Source of the DNA: an uncultured Algibacter sp.
Lineage (GTDB): Bacteria; Bacteroidota; Bacteroidia; Flavobacteriales; Flavobacteriaceae
Direction: 5' to 3'
Assembly: GCA_937958265.1 (NCBI GenBank)
Contig: CALGNX010000003.1
Coordinates: forward strand, 124,001-188,000
Length of the DNA stretch: 64,000 nt
Shown: piece by piece, positions 7,939 to 16,833 of the stretch
Position numbering within the stretch: the stretch's first letter is position 1
Layout of the letters: every line of letters starts with the position of its first letter
The notes under the pieces: model-generated
What the model was told of the DNA's origin: nothing
Seen by the model: the letters and a program-made list of their open reading frames with translations, nothing else
Database searches by the model: none
Position numbers and translations under genes: made by a program

Positions 7939-8403
7939 ATGAAAATACATACATTCCACAGAAAACAAAATTTACCTATTAGTATAGATGAGGCTTGGAG
8001 TTTTTTATCCAATCCTGAAAATTTAAAAACTATTACACCAAATTACATGGGGTTTAATATTTTATCTGGTGCAGATAGACCCATGTATGCAGGACAAATA
8101 ATCCAATATATTGTTACGCCAATTTTAGGTATAAAAACCAAATGGGTTACAGAAATTACTCATGTTAAGGACAAACATTATTTTGTTGATGAACAACGAT
8201 TTGGCCCCTACGCGCTATGGCACCATAAACATTTTATTAGACCTATTGAGGGTGGCATAGAAATGGAAGATATTATAGACTATAAGGTGCCCCTGGGTAT
8301 TCTTGGCCAGCTTGTGCATCCTTTTTTAGTTAAGCCTAAATTGGAGGAAATTTTTAAATGCAGAAAAGAACGGCTAGAAGAACTATTTGGAGTTTACAAA
8401 TAG
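7939..8403 (+). CDS. SRPBCC-fold protein
   Basis: 154 residues. The N-terminal FHRKQNLPISIDEAWSFLSNPENLKTITP is the classic opening of START/Bet v1-like SRPBCC proteins, which have a hydrophobic ligand cavity. Following features are KTKWVTEITHV, DEQRFGPYALWHHKHFI and DIIDYKVPLG. Related proteins are annotated as ligand-binding or, historically, cell-division inhibitor proteins and often neighbour SDR/DUF2867 proteins in photolyase clusters. No catalytic residues can be assigned. The ligand here is unknown; a tetrapyrrole or carotenoid is only a guess from context. Confidence 0.85.
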   Translation: MKIHTFHRKQNLPISIDEAWSFLSNPENLKTITPNYMGFNILSGADRPMYAGQIIQYIVTPILGIKTKWVTEITHVKDKHYFVDEQRFGPYALWHHKHFIRPIEGGIEMEDIIDYKVPLGILGQLVHPFLVKPKLEEIFKCRKERLEELFGVYK

Positions 8404-8559
8404 GCTGTTCTAATTACAGTACTCAAACTAGCATCTGCACCTTGTAATAAATAAAAAACCCACGTAACAACGGAACTAAAATTTTATAAAAAATATAAAT
8501 ATTTTACATTTTTATTGCACTACGTTTTAAAAAATTAATAATACAAAGCATCATTTTAA

Positions 8560-9864
8560 ATGAAACAAACAGTTAATATATTTTGGTTTAGACGCGATTT
8601 GCGATTAGATGACAATTTGGGTTTTTTTAAGGCTTTAAAGAGTGAACACCCGGTATTACCAATTTTTATTTTTGATTCTGAAATATTAAATAATCTCCCT
8701 GTAAATGATGCCCGTGTAAACTTTATACACGAAACACTGCAAAGTATGCGCACTACTTTACAAAATGAACACCAAAGTAGTATTGCCATATACCATGGAA
8801 AACCAAAGGATATTTTTAAGGATTTATGTAACGAATACGCTGTAAATACCGTATTTACAAACCACGATTACGAACCTTATGCTAAAACACGCGATAAAAA
8901 TATTCATGATTTACTTTCAGAAAATAATGTAAGTTTTAAAACATTTAAAGATCAAGTAATATTTGAAAAAAATGAGGTGACCAAAAACGACGGTAAACCC
9001 TACTTAGTATACACACCTTACATGAAACGTTGGAAAGAAACTTTTAAATCTTACGATTTAGAAATTTATTACACCAATTCTTTTCTTAACAATTTAATTG
9101 AACATACGAGATTACCCAACCTAAGCTTATCGGATATTGGTTTTAAAACAACTAGCCAACAAATAAAACCTTACACGGTTACGCCTACATTAATACAAAC
9201 GTATGAGGAGACTAGAGACTACCCAGCTAAAGACACCACTTCTAGACTAGGACCACATTTACGTTTTGGAACTGTAAGTGTTAGAAAAATGATAAAAAAA
9301 GCAATTGCAGAGGAAAACGAAATATTTTGGCAGGAATTAATTTGGCGGGAGTTTTTCACGCAAATTCTTTGGCACTTTCCTTATATTAAAGACGGTAGCT
9401 TTAAGCCTAAATATGATCGTATTGAATGGCGTAATAATGAAGAAGAGTTTAAAACCTGGTGCGCAGGGAAAACAGGCTACCCGTTAGTTGATGCCGGAAT
9501 GCGCCAGCTAAACCAAACTGGTTTTATGCACAATAGGATACGTATGCTAGTAGGTAGTTTTTTATGTAAACACTTACTTATTGATTGGAAATGGGGCGAG
9601 GCTTATTTTGCAGAAAAACTTCACGATTACGACATGGCTAGTAATATTGGTAATTGGCAATGGGTGGCTGGTACTGGTGTTGATGCCGCGCCTTACTTTA
9701 GAATTTTTAACCCGACAACTCAAATTAAAAAATTTGATAAAGACTTGGAGTACATAAAAAAATGGGTTCCTAATTTTCAGGAGCTGGATTATCCAGAACC
9801 TATGGTAGATCATAAAATGGCGCGAGAACGTTGCTTAGAAACCTATAAAAGCGCTTTAAATTAG
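8560..9864 (+). CDS. phrB: Class I CPD photolyase
   Basis: 434 residues. The antenna-domain start is NIFWFRRDLRLDDN, and the FAD domain includes WQELIWREFF, GKTGYPLVDAGMRQLNQTG and NRIRMLVGSFL. The active site D356-YD-MAS-N362-IGN-W366-Q-W368 keeps the Asn next to FAD N5 (N362), the proximal electron-transfer Trp (W366) and the lesion-contacting Trp (W368), followed by GTGVDAAPYFRIFNP. Blue-light repair of cyclobutane pyrimidine dimers is the expected activity. It is somewhat shorter than the E. coli enzyme (about 470) but complete. It closes the photolyase island; no clear terminator was seen directly after it. Confidence 0.96.
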   Translation: MKQTVNIFWFRRDLRLDDNLGFFKALKSEHPVLPIFIFDSEILNNLPVNDARVNFIHETLQSMRTTLQNEHQSSIAIYHGKPKDIFKDLCNEYAVNTVFTNHDYEPYAKTRDKNIHDLLSENNVSFKTFKDQVIFEKNEVTKNDGKPYLVYTPYMKRWKETFKSYDLEIYYTNSFLNNLIEHTRLPNLSLSDIGFKTTSQQIKPYTVTPTLIQTYEETRDYPAKDTTSRLGPHLRFGTVSVRKMIKKAIAEENEIFWQELIWREFFTQILWHFPYIKDGSFKPKYDRIEWRNNEEEFKTWCAGKTGYPLVDAGMRQLNQTGFMHNRIRMLVGSFLCKHLLIDWKWGEAYFAEKLHDYDMASNIGNWQWVAGTGVDAAPYFRIFNPTTQIKKFDKDLEYIKKWVPNFQELDYPEPMVDHKMARERCLETYKSALN

Positions 9865-10345
9865 GTACTATTATAAATTTTGAAGGTTTATTCAATTATA
9901 GTAAGTATTACAAAACAAATACAAGCGATGTTTGTACAATAATACTAGGTTATAAAAAGACCTAAGCAGATTAGCTATTTAAAAATGAATCGATTACCAA
10001 ACAGATGAAAGCGTTAAGGATTGTAACGGCATCCTTTTTGTGGCATTAATAAATTTTAAGATAATCTAAAAATTCGTTTTTAATTAAATTTGAAAGTAAA
10101 CTTGCTACTACCTAACAAAAAGATACAGTGAAAAGCCTGACCCTTTTCGGGTAACGCCAAATAATCGCTTTTAGTTATAAACAATACAGGTATATTTTGG
10201 TTATTGCCTAATAGTATTTTTATTAGATTACTAGAAAATTAGTAAACCAATTTTAAATCAAATTTGGTATAAGAACGTCTCACAAATAGATTAATAGTAT
10301 TAAATGTTTTTTATACTGGTTGAAGTTCTGTATAACTATAATTTA
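9865..10345. other. Intergenic stretch with repeat copy A
   Basis: About 480 bases without a convincing gene between the photolyase and the yajC terminator. Apart from the dispersed repeat (copy A, 10011-10160), only AT-rich sequence was seen. Confidence 0.6.
10011..10160 (-). repeat. Dispersed intergenic repeat, copy A
   Basis: Reading the minus strand, it opens GGCGTTACCCGAAAAGGGTC, then AGGCTTT, and closes CAATCCTTAACGC. The same ends occur in copies B (36497), C (38033) and D (48374). The interior differs and is about 55 bases longer than in B and D. Confidence 0.7.
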
Positions 10346-10350
10346 AAGCA

Positions 10351-10377
10351 AAAAAGCTTCCATATAGGAAGCTTTTT
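10351..10377 (-). terminator. Terminator downstream of yajC
   Basis: AAAAAGCTTCC / GGAAGCTTTTT form a perfect 11-bp stem around a 5-base loop. A/T runs on both sides make it potentially bidirectional. It lies 24 bases beyond the yajC stop. Confidence 0.85.
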
Positions 10378-10400
10378 TGTATAAAATGTTTGCGTTAAAA

Positions 10401-10691
10401 TTATTTAACTACTGCAGGCGCATTTAGTTTAGAACTCATTTCCATAGAAATTGCAGATCTATCGAACTTTAATTTACCAGCCATGGTTTCTATAACACAA
10501 CTATTATCTTTATCGTTTAAATCGGAAATTTTACCGTGTAAACCGCTTTTAGTAATTACACGATCACCTTTTTTTAATTCGGCAGCAAATTTCTTTTCTT
10601 TTTTTGCACGTTTCATTTGTGGCGCAATCATAAAAAAATAGACTACAACAAACATTAATATGAATGGCATAAATTGCCCTAATTCTCCCAT
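10401..10691 (-). CDS. yajC: Preprotein translocase subunit YajC
   Basis: 96 residues: one N-terminal transmembrane helix (FMPFILMFVVVYFFMIAPQ, about residues 7-25), then the characteristic KRAKKEKKFAAELKKGDRVITKSGLHGKI segment of YajC. It accompanies SecDF in the inner membrane and assists Sec-dependent export. It lies 11 bases behind the DUF1573 lipoprotein gene, and a strong terminator follows, so it is the last gene of the nusB-side operon. The C-terminal tail (SSKLNAPAVVK) is short and variable. ATG start. Confidence 0.96.
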   Translation of the reverse strand: MGELGQFMPFILMFVVVYFFMIAPQMKRAKKEKKFAAELKKGDRVITKSGLHGKISDLNDKDNSCVIETMAGKLKFDRSAISMEMSSKLNAPAVVK

Positions 10692-10702
10692 TATATTTTT
10701 AT

Positions 10703-11182
10703 TTAACTTTTAGCTGCTGCAGGTTTTGCTGCGTTAGGATTTGGCTTTACAAACGCTTTAATTTTAACAATTTCAGAGCCTTTTTCTGTATTTGCAGTAA
10801 CTGTGATACTTTTTGTTACGTTGTTAGAGCCGCTTCCATTAAATTTTACTGTAAATTCTCCAGAATCTCCCGGTAATAAAGGCTCTCTGCTCCAATTTTC
10901 TGGGACTGTACAACCGCAAGTACTTTGAATATCTGTAATTACTAAAGGTGCTTCGCCTTTGTTTGTATATTTAAAAGTAGTTTCTACTGGGGTTTTCGCC
11001 TCAATTTGACCGAAATCGTGCTCTTTCTTATCGAAAGCTAGTACAGGAAATTTAGAAGCAACAGCATCTCTTTCCGCTGCGACAGCAACGTTAGTTTCAT
11101 CAATTTTTTTGCTTGCATCATCCTTACATGATGTAAAGGCTATAAGGCAGAAAGCGCTAAGACCTAGTAATACTTTTTTCAT
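10703..11182 (-). CDS. DUF1573 domain lipoprotein
   Basis: 159 residues. The N-terminal signal MKKVLLGLSAFCLIAFTSCKDD has a lipobox with Cys20. The mature part contains one DUF1573 domain: HDFGQIEAKTPVETTFKYTN, DIQSTCGCTVPENW and PGDSGEFTVKFNGSG. This ASH/Ig-like domain is widespread in Bacteroidetes envelope proteins; no enzymatic activity is known. It is co-directional with yajC (11 bases downstream). A -7 box 29 bases upstream gives it a probable promoter. A second, shorter DUF1573 protein is encoded at 21702-22118. Confidence 0.92.
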   Translation of the reverse strand: MKKVLLGLSAFCLIAFTSCKDDASKKIDETNVAVAAERDAVASKFPVLAFDKKEHDFGQIEAKTPVETTFKYTNKGEAPLVITDIQSTCGCTVPENWSREPLLPGDSGEFTVKFNGSGSNNVTKSITVTANTEKGSEIVKIKAFVKPNPNAAKPAAAKS

Positions 11183-11210
11183 AATAATTTATTTTAAGTT
11201 TAAGTACTAA

Positions 11211-11218
11211 CAAAAATA
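11211..11218 (-). promoter_or_regulatory. -7 box for the DUF1573-yajC operon
   Basis: Minus-strand TATTTTTG matches TAnnTTTG, 29 bases before the ATG at 11182. Confidence 0.5.
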
Positions 11219-11284
11219 ACATTTATTTAATTTATTAAAAATTTTTGTACATTTCTTAACAAAATATTTTAACACTAAAATTGG

Positions 11285-12229
11285 TTACATTAGCCCTCTA
11301 CCTATTTTATTTAATGTTCCTGCTGCTTCATGTTCCTTTACAAGCTTATCTAGAATACCATTTATAAAAATACTACTTTTTGGTGTTGAATATTCCTTAG
11401 AAATTTCTAAATATTCGTTTATTGTAACCTTAGTGGGTATAGATGGAAAATTATTTAATTCGCAAACAGCCATTTGTAGTAATACATAATCTACGGTAGC
11501 AATACGATCTGATTCCCAATTTTTTGTTTTATCTCCTATTGCTTTTTTTATAACACTACTTTTTAATAATGTTTTCCTAAATAGGTCTATTGCAAATTGT
11601 TTATCGTCTGCGTCTTTATAAAGACGTGGTGTAAAGTGGTGCTCGTCTGATGATTCTTTAACTTTTCTTAAGAGCTTTAATATGGTTGTGTTTACTGTAG
11701 GTAAGTCATCCAACCATGTTAGGTTTTTATCTTCTAAATAATCGTACAATTTGTCGTTAGGAGCAACTATATCCTTAAAAACAGCTGCTATAAAATCTTT
11801 ATCCGCTTTAAAAGTAGTAGCATTGGTTTGCATATACTCCTTGTAAAGCTGACTAGCCATAATTTCTTTAAAAATTAAATCAACATACTCACTATCCAAA
11901 GACCAATTGGTTACGTTATAAGCTTCAAATTTGTTTTCTAAATTAATGTTATTCTTCAAAAAATTCAATAATTTGTTATCAACAAACTTTCTGTTTGGAT
12001 TTTTATCTTCTTGAGTGGCAAGATGTTTATTTTTCTTTTTCTGCAAGTCGTTTTCGGCTCTTTTTTGAACCTCAATTAAAAGTGCTATTAATAATAGGTA
12101 CAGCTGGTACATATTATCTATACTAAATAATAAAAACTTTTGGTCTTTACTGAAATCATCACTTTCACTACCTTTAAAGGCATAAATGGTTTGCATAACT
12201 TTTACGCGGATGTGTCTTCTATTTAGCAT
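11285..12229 (-). CDS. nusB: Transcription antitermination factor NusB (long form)
   Basis: 314 residues, more than twice the E. coli protein. The N-terminus MLNRRHIRVKVMQTIYAF is typical of the Bacteroidetes NusB, with a lysine-rich extension to about residue 150. The C-terminal half holds the conserved helical core: DRIATVDYVLLQMAVCELNNFPSIPTKVTINEYLEISKEYS and SSIFINGILDKL. NusB binds NusE/S10 and boxA RNA in rRNA antitermination. The downstream DUF1573 and yajC genes share the strand, an arrangement common in flavobacteria. A -7 box lies at 12285-12292. Confidence 0.95.
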   Translation of the reverse strand: MLNRRHIRVKVMQTIYAFKGSESDDFSKDQKFLLFSIDNMYQLYLLLIALLIEVQKRAENDLQKKKNKHLATQEDKNPNRKFVDNKLLNFLKNNINLENKFEAYNVTNWSLDSEYVDLIFKEIMASQLYKEYMQTNATTFKADKDFIAAVFKDIVAPNDKLYDYLEDKNLTWLDDLPTVNTTILKLLRKVKESSDEHHFTPRLYKDADDKQFAIDLFRKTLLKSSVIKKAIGDKTKNWESDRIATVDYVLLQMAVCELNNFPSIPTKVTINEYLEISKEYSTPKSSIFINGILDKLVKEHEAAGTLNKIGRGLM

Positions 12230-12707
12230 GTTTACAAAGAACTTTAATTAAACGTTAGGTAATAATATTATTTTTTTAACAGCGCAAAAATAACACTATA
12301 TTTTAGTACCCCATGATTTTTTTTAAAGTTTATATGCGCTTCGTAGTAAACAACAGACACTTAACAAAAAAAGCTTTTCAAATTGGTACAACATAGCCGA
12401 AAAAATAAGCCTGTAAAAACAACATTTAATCTTACTAAAGCCATATTATAGATTAATAAAACAGACAAAATACAGTGATGTTTACATTACATTTTGTTTG
12501 TAAAAATAGTTGCATCATTTTTATTTAATTTTAAAGTAAATTGAGCTTAATTATTACAAAGCATAAAACCTGTTTAGCAATAGCTAATAGCACCTAACCA
12601 TAAGTAGAGGTAAAATAACGAATCGTTTATTTTATACTACAAAAACCTTTAAAGGATTTTTAACAGTTCACAAACCATATGTAATGCTCTGTTTTGTAAT
12701 AAAGCTC
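12230..12707. other. Divergent intergenic region nusB / ABC exporter
   Basis: About 480 AT-rich bases between two divergent genes. It contains the nusB -7 box (12285-12292, minus strand). No ORF or RNA was recognised in the rest. Confidence 0.6.
12285..12292 (-). promoter_or_regulatory. -7 box for nusB
   Basis: Minus-strand TATTTTTG, 56 bases before the nusB ATG; matches TAnnTTTG. Confidence 0.45.
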
Positions 12708-12715
12708 TATATTTG
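12708..12715 (+). promoter_or_regulatory. -7 box that fixes the ABC exporter start
   Basis: TATATTTG matches TAnnTTTG exactly. It overlaps an in-frame TTG at 12713, so the first usable start codon downstream is ATG at 12740. Confidence 0.65.
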
Positions 12716-12739
12716 TTAGGCTATTACCCAACAGACTAC

Positions 12740-14497
12740 ATGAAAGAATTAAAACACTTAAATAAATATTTTTTAAAATACAAGCTACATCTTATTGTAG
12801 GTTCTCTAATAACTATATTTGCGCGTTTGTTTTTATTGTACACTCCACGCTATGTAAAGCAAATTTTTGTTACCATAGAAAAATATTTTGAAAAATCTAT
12901 TACTAAAGATGTTTTTCAAACCGAATTACAAGAAGCTATATTTTATATTATTGGTGCTGCTTTTATAGCCTCATTGCTTACTTTTTTTATGAGACAAACT
13001 ATAATTAATGTTTCACGATATATTGAATTTGATTTGAAAAATGAAATTTATGAACATTACCAAAAATTATCGTTAAATTTTTACAAGCGTAATAGAACCG
13101 GAGATTTAATGAATCGGATTACCGAAGATGTATCGCGAGTGCGCATGTTTGGAGGTCCTGCTTTAATGTATAGTATAAATACTTTAGCGCTTTTTGTTAT
13201 TGTTTTAATTTACATGATTAATGCATCGCCCAAACTAACTCTTTATACCGTTTTACCACTTCCCATTCTATCCGTTATTATTTACAAACTAAGCAAGGAA
13301 ATTCATAAACGAAGTACTATTGTTCAAGAATATTTATCTAAACTTTCAACCTTTACACAAGAATCTTTTAGTGGTATCTCTGTTATAAAGGCTTATGGTA
13401 TTGAACCACAGAATTCGCTTAATTTTAAGGTATTAGCAGCAGAAAGTAAAGCTAAACAAATTAATTTAGCAAAAGTACAAGCTTGGTTTTTCCCTATGAT
13501 GGTGTTACTAATTGGCACAAGTAATTTACTTGTTATTTACATTGGTGGTATGCAATACATTAATGGCGAAATTGAAAGTATTGGAACGATTGCAGAATTT
13601 ATTATTTATGTAAATATGTTAACTTGGCCAGTAGCAACAGTGGGTTGGGTTACTTCTATAATACAACAAGCAGAGGCGTCCCAAAAAAGAATAAATGAGT
13701 TTTTAAAAATTGAACCTGAAATAAAAAACGAGACAACCCAACCAAGCGACGTTAATGGCAATATTATTTTTAATAATGTGTCTTTTACTTATGAAGACAC
13801 AAATATACAAGCCTTAAAAAATGTAAGTTTTAAAGTTAAACAAGGTGAAACTTTAGCTATTTTAGGAAAAACAGGATCGGGAAAATCAACTATATTAGAT
13901 TTAATTGGACGGTTATATGATATTGATCAAGGTGAAATTAATATAGACAACAAGCCTATTAGCGCTCTTAATTTAAACGACTTACGAAACAGTATTGGCT
14001 ATGTACCTCAAGATGCTTTTTTATTTTCTAATACAATAAAAACCAATATAAAGTTTGGCAAACAAGATGCAACGGATAATGATGTAATTGAAGCAGCTAA
14101 AAATGCACAAGTACACAAAAATATTATAACTTTTAATAAAGGCTACGATACTATTTTAGGAGAACGTGGAATTACGCTATCTGGGGGCCAAAAACAACGT
14201 GTCTCCATTGCTAGAGCAATTATAAAATCTCCAAATATATTATTACTAGACGATTGCTTATCTGCTGTGGATACCGAAACAGAGGAAAAAATATTAAAAA
14301 ACCTCAGCAAAATCTCAAAAGGCAAAACCGCAATAATTGTTAGCCACAGGATATCCTCTGCAAAAAAAGCAAATAAAATAATTGTACTAGAGCATGGCGA
14401 GATAATTCAAGAAGGCACCCACGACTCTTTAATCAATACACCAGGATATTATAAGAAACTGTACTTAAAACAATTAAGCGACACAACTTCTAAATAG
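12740..14497 (+). CDS. ABC exporter (permease-ATPase fusion, MsbA-like)
   Basis: 585 residues: six transmembrane helices in the first about 310 residues, then a nucleotide-binding domain with Walker A LGKTGSGKST, Q-loop VPQDAF, signature LSGGQKQR, Walker B ILLLDD and switch HR (VSHRISS). The Walker B catalytic Glu is Asp (LLLDDCLSAVD), as in the degenerate halves of heterodimeric exporters. It probably exports lipid or drug-like substrates; the substrate is unknown. Start: ATG 12740 was preferred over TTG 12713 because the latter lies inside the -7 box. No partner half-transporter gene lies nearby. Confidence 0.9.
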   Translation: MKELKHLNKYFLKYKLHLIVGSLITIFARLFLLYTPRYVKQIFVTIEKYFEKSITKDVFQTELQEAIFYIIGAAFIASLLTFFMRQTIINVSRYIEFDLKNEIYEHYQKLSLNFYKRNRTGDLMNRITEDVSRVRMFGGPALMYSINTLALFVIVLIYMINASPKLTLYTVLPLPILSVIIYKLSKEIHKRSTIVQEYLSKLSTFTQESFSGISVIKAYGIEPQNSLNFKVLAAESKAKQINLAKVQAWFFPMMVLLIGTSNLLVIYIGGMQYINGEIESIGTIAEFIIYVNMLTWPVATVGWVTSIIQQAEASQKRINEFLKIEPEIKNETTQPSDVNGNIIFNNVSFTYEDTNIQALKNVSFKVKQGETLAILGKTGSGKSTILDLIGRLYDIDQGEINIDNKPISALNLNDLRNSIGYVPQDAFLFSNTIKTNIKFGKQDATDNDVIEAAKNAQVHKNIITFNKGYDTILGERGITLSGGQKQRVSIARAIIKSPNILLLDDCLSAVDTETEEKILKNLSKISKGKTAIIVSHRISSAKKANKIIVLEHGEIIQEGTHDSLINTPGYYKKLYLKQLSDTTSK

Positions 14498-14631
14498 CAT
14501 AATTTTAAAACATAAAAGTATTATTACTTTATTCATAATATCATTATCCAAAATAAAAGAAAACTTGAAATCTATTGGATATTAGCATTTTTTTTTAGAT
14601 TTTTGAGAATACATCTTTTGAAAAATTAATT

Positions 14632-15024
14632 ATGAACAACGATAGAATGGAGCAAGAAGAAATCTTCTCCAAAGTATTAAGAGCAGGAAGAAGGACTTAT
14701 TTTTTTGACGTTAGAGCTACTAAAGCTGAAGACTATTACTTGACCATTACTGAAAGTAAAAAATTTACAAATGATGACGGATCATTTCACTACAAAAAAC
14801 ATAAAATCTACATTTACAAGGAGGACTTTTCAGAATTTAAAGAAATTCTAGCGGAAATGACGAATTATATTATAAACGAAAAAGGAGATGAAGTTATAAG
14901 TGAGCGCCATCAAAAAGATTTTAAAAGAGACTACGAAGATAACAACGAACTAGCAGCAACACAAGAGCAGACAAAAGCAAAAGAATCTGACAGTTTTACA
15001 GATATTAGTTTTGATGATATTTAA
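14632..15024 (+). CDS. DUF3276 / PUR-alpha-like nucleic-acid-binding protein
   Basis: 130 residues. The core EIFSKVLRAGRRTYFFDVRA, then DYYLTITESKK and HKIYIYKEDFSEFKEIL, is the PUR repeat of the DUF3276 family, conserved throughout Bacteroidetes and related to Borrelia BpuR. Such proteins bind single-stranded DNA and RNA. The C-terminal tail is acidic and variable (residues about 95-130). It is monocistronic: 134 bases after the ABC exporter, and followed by a strong terminator after about 160 bases. Start ATG 14632; a second in-frame Met at residue 6 is possible. Confidence 0.92.
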   Translation: MNNDRMEQEEIFSKVLRAGRRTYFFDVRATKAEDYYLTITESKKFTNDDGSFHYKKHKIYIYKEDFSEFKEILAEMTNYIINEKGDEVISERHQKDFKRDYEDNNELAATQEQTKAKESDSFTDISFDDI

Positions 15025-15188
15025 ACTTAATTATTAGTATTTAATACTGCACACGGCTATTTTTTTAAACAACGTGTAACACCTAATGCTTATTATAAAT
15101 GAGAAAAATAACATGAGCTATACCTTTTTAGGTAAATTATAATTGTTAACAACAAGCCCATTTAAAAGCTCTTAAATTGTTATAGAAG

Positions 15189-15217
15189 AAAAACCGCAAT
15201 GCATAATTGCGGTTTTT
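15189..15217. terminator. Bidirectional terminator between DUF3276 and csaA genes
   Basis: AAAAACCGCAAT / ATTGCGGTTTTT make a perfect 12-bp stem with a 5-base loop, located between convergent genes, with A and T runs at both ends. Confidence 0.9.
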
Positions 15218-15230
15218 TTATTTATAAATA

Positions 15231-15566
15231 TTAATTAACAGAAGTTCCATTCTTCACCTTTTCTTCGGGATTTAAAAGGCACACGTCTTTACCGTTTACA
15301 GCGCCCAAAACTAAACACGCACTCATAAATTTTGCAATTTGCTTTTTCGGAAAATTTACAATAGCTATGATTTGTTTACCCAGCAAATCTTCTTTATTGT
15401 AACGTGTGGTAATTTGAGCTGATGACTTTTTAGTGCCTAACGCACCAAAATCTATAATTAATTGATAAGCTGGCTGTTTAGCAGTATTAAAATCACTTAC
15501 TTTAATAATAGTGCCTACTCTTAAATCTATTTTTGAAAAATCGTTAAAAGATATCGTGTTATCCAT
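15231..15566 (-). CDS. csaA: CsaA-type tRNA-binding protein
   Basis: 111 residues consisting of a single OB-fold tRNA-binding domain: FSKIDLRVGTIIKV near the N-terminus, SSAQITTRYNKEDLLGKQIIAIVNFPKKQI in the middle, and FMSACLVLGA with a PEEKVKNGTSVN end. This is the export-chaperone-like CsaA family, also similar to the C-terminal domain of MetRS. It probably binds tRNA and/or unfolded proteins. The thioredoxin-fold gene is divergent, 46 bases away, so the two share a short promoter region. Confidence 0.93.
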   Translation of the reverse strand: MDNTISFNDFSKIDLRVGTIIKVSDFNTAKQPAYQLIIDFGALGTKKSSAQITTRYNKEDLLGKQIIAIVNFPKKQIAKFMSACLVLGAVNGKDVCLLNPEEKVKNGTSVN

Positions 15567-15612
15567 AACCTAAAAATACAAAAATTAACGAACTTTGTAA
15601 AATAAAAAAACT

Positions 15613-16176
15613 ATGGCAAAAACAGCTTCCAACATGCTTCCTTTAGGAACAAAAGCACCAGATTTTACACTTCCAGACACCGTTTCTCTTCTTACTAAAA
15701 ATCTTAATACATTAAAAGGAAAACAAGGTACAGTTATTATGTTTATATGTAACCATTGCCCGTTTGTAATACATATAAACAAAGTTTTGGTTGAAATTGC
15801 TCATGCTTATAAAGATAATGGAATAAGCTTTATTGCTATCTCTAGTAATGATGTTATAAACTATCCGCTAGACGCACCAGATAAAATGAAATTTCATGCA
15901 GAAAAAGAAAATTACCCCTTTCCGTATTTGTACGATGAAACCCAACTTACTGCAAAAGCATATAATGCAGCATGCACACCTGATTTTTATCTTTTTGATG
16001 CTAATTTGAAATTGACATACAGAGGACAATTAGATGATTCTAGGCCAGGAAATGGCGTCCCTGTTAATGGGGCCGATTTAAAACATGCTATAAATTGTTT
16101 GATAGACGGAAAAGCAAATACCAAAAAGCAAAAACCTAGTATTGGCTGCGGTATTAAATGGAAAGAAAGAAATTAA
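15613..16176 (+). CDS. Thioredoxin-fold AhpC/TSA family protein
   Basis: 187 residues. The fold begins LGTKAPDFTLPDTVS, with the redox motif C46-NH-C49-PF after a beta strand (TVIMFICNHC), and YDETQLTAKAYNAACTPDFYLFD contains the cis-Pro region. This family of thioredoxin-like peroxiredoxin proteins is common in bacteria; CNHCPF differs from CGPC of thioredoxin. There is no signal peptide, so it is probably cytoplasmic. The substrate is unknown. A small Cys-containing tail (PSIGCGIKWK) is typical of the group. Confidence 0.9.
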   Translation: MAKTASNMLPLGTKAPDFTLPDTVSLLTKNLNTLKGKQGTVIMFICNHCPFVIHINKVLVEIAHAYKDNGISFIAISSNDVINYPLDAPDKMKFHAEKENYPFPYLYDETQLTAKAYNAACTPDFYLFDANLKLTYRGQLDDSRPGNGVPVNGADLKHAINCLIDGKANTKKQKPSIGCGIKWKERN

Positions 16177-16350
16177 AACAATACAACATTATAAGACTTT
16201 TTAAGACATGTTTTTTGTATTTTAAACTTTTACTCGCTAAGGTTAAAAAAACTAGCACAAACTATTATCTAGTTTTAACAATATATTTCTTTTAAAAATA
16301 TAAGCAACACGTGTTACTAAATTCAAAATAAATTAAAATGATTTTTAAGT

Positions 16351-16833
16351 TTATAACACGAGTTGCCAAATACCAATATGTTGCCACTCACCAAATTTTA
16401 AACCTACCTCTTTAAGATGGGCTACATTTTTAAATCCAAATTTTTCATGTAGCCTTACACTTGCATCATTTGGGATAGTAAGCACTCCTAAAACTGTGTG
16501 GAAATTAGCGGCTCTTAAATCTTTTAATAACGCCGCGTATAATGCAGTACCAACTTGTCTTCCATGTGCTGTATGCTTTACATAAACGGTAGATTCTACT
16601 ACATAATTATAAGCCGGTTTTGGCCTAAATCTACTGCCGTAAGCAAAGCCTAATATCTCATTATTTTCTTCCAAAACAATAAAAGGATAATCTGCTATTA
16701 TACGTTTAGTTTTTTCTAAAAAGGTTTCAGATGAAAGTGCTTCCAGATCAAAAGTAGCGGTAGTATTTAAAATATAATAATTATATATTTCCAATACCGC
16801 ATTTAAATCGCTTATATCAAATGGTCTAATCAT
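16351..16833 (-). CDS. GNAT acetyltransferase (phosphinothricin/amino-acid type)
   Basis: 160 residues. MIRPFDISDLNAVLEIYNYYILNTTATFD is the usual opening of the PAT/MnaT subgroup. The acetyl-CoA loop is HGRQVGTALYAALL (R-x-x-G-x-A type), followed by LTIPNDASVRLHEKFGF. Members acetylate methionine derivatives or phosphinothricin-like compounds; the substrate here is unknown. The ATG at 16833 overlaps the TGA of the upstream DinB-fold gene by four bases and is preferred over a TTG six bases earlier. The two genes form a coupled pair. Confidence 0.92.
   Translation of the reverse strand: MIRPFDISDLNAVLEIYNYYILNTTATFDLEALSSETFLEKTKRIIADYPFIVLEENNEILGFAYGSRFRPKPAYNYVVESTVYVKHTAHGRQVGTALYAALLKDLRAANFHTVLGVLTIPNDASVRLHEKFGFKNVAHLKEVGLKFGEWQHIGIWQLVL

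Noticed and set aside
10011-10160. Repeat copy A as an insertion sequence or prophage remnant
   Set aside because: It has no transposase frame, no target duplications that I can see, and the same ends in four intergenic copies; a non-autonomous repeat is the better description.
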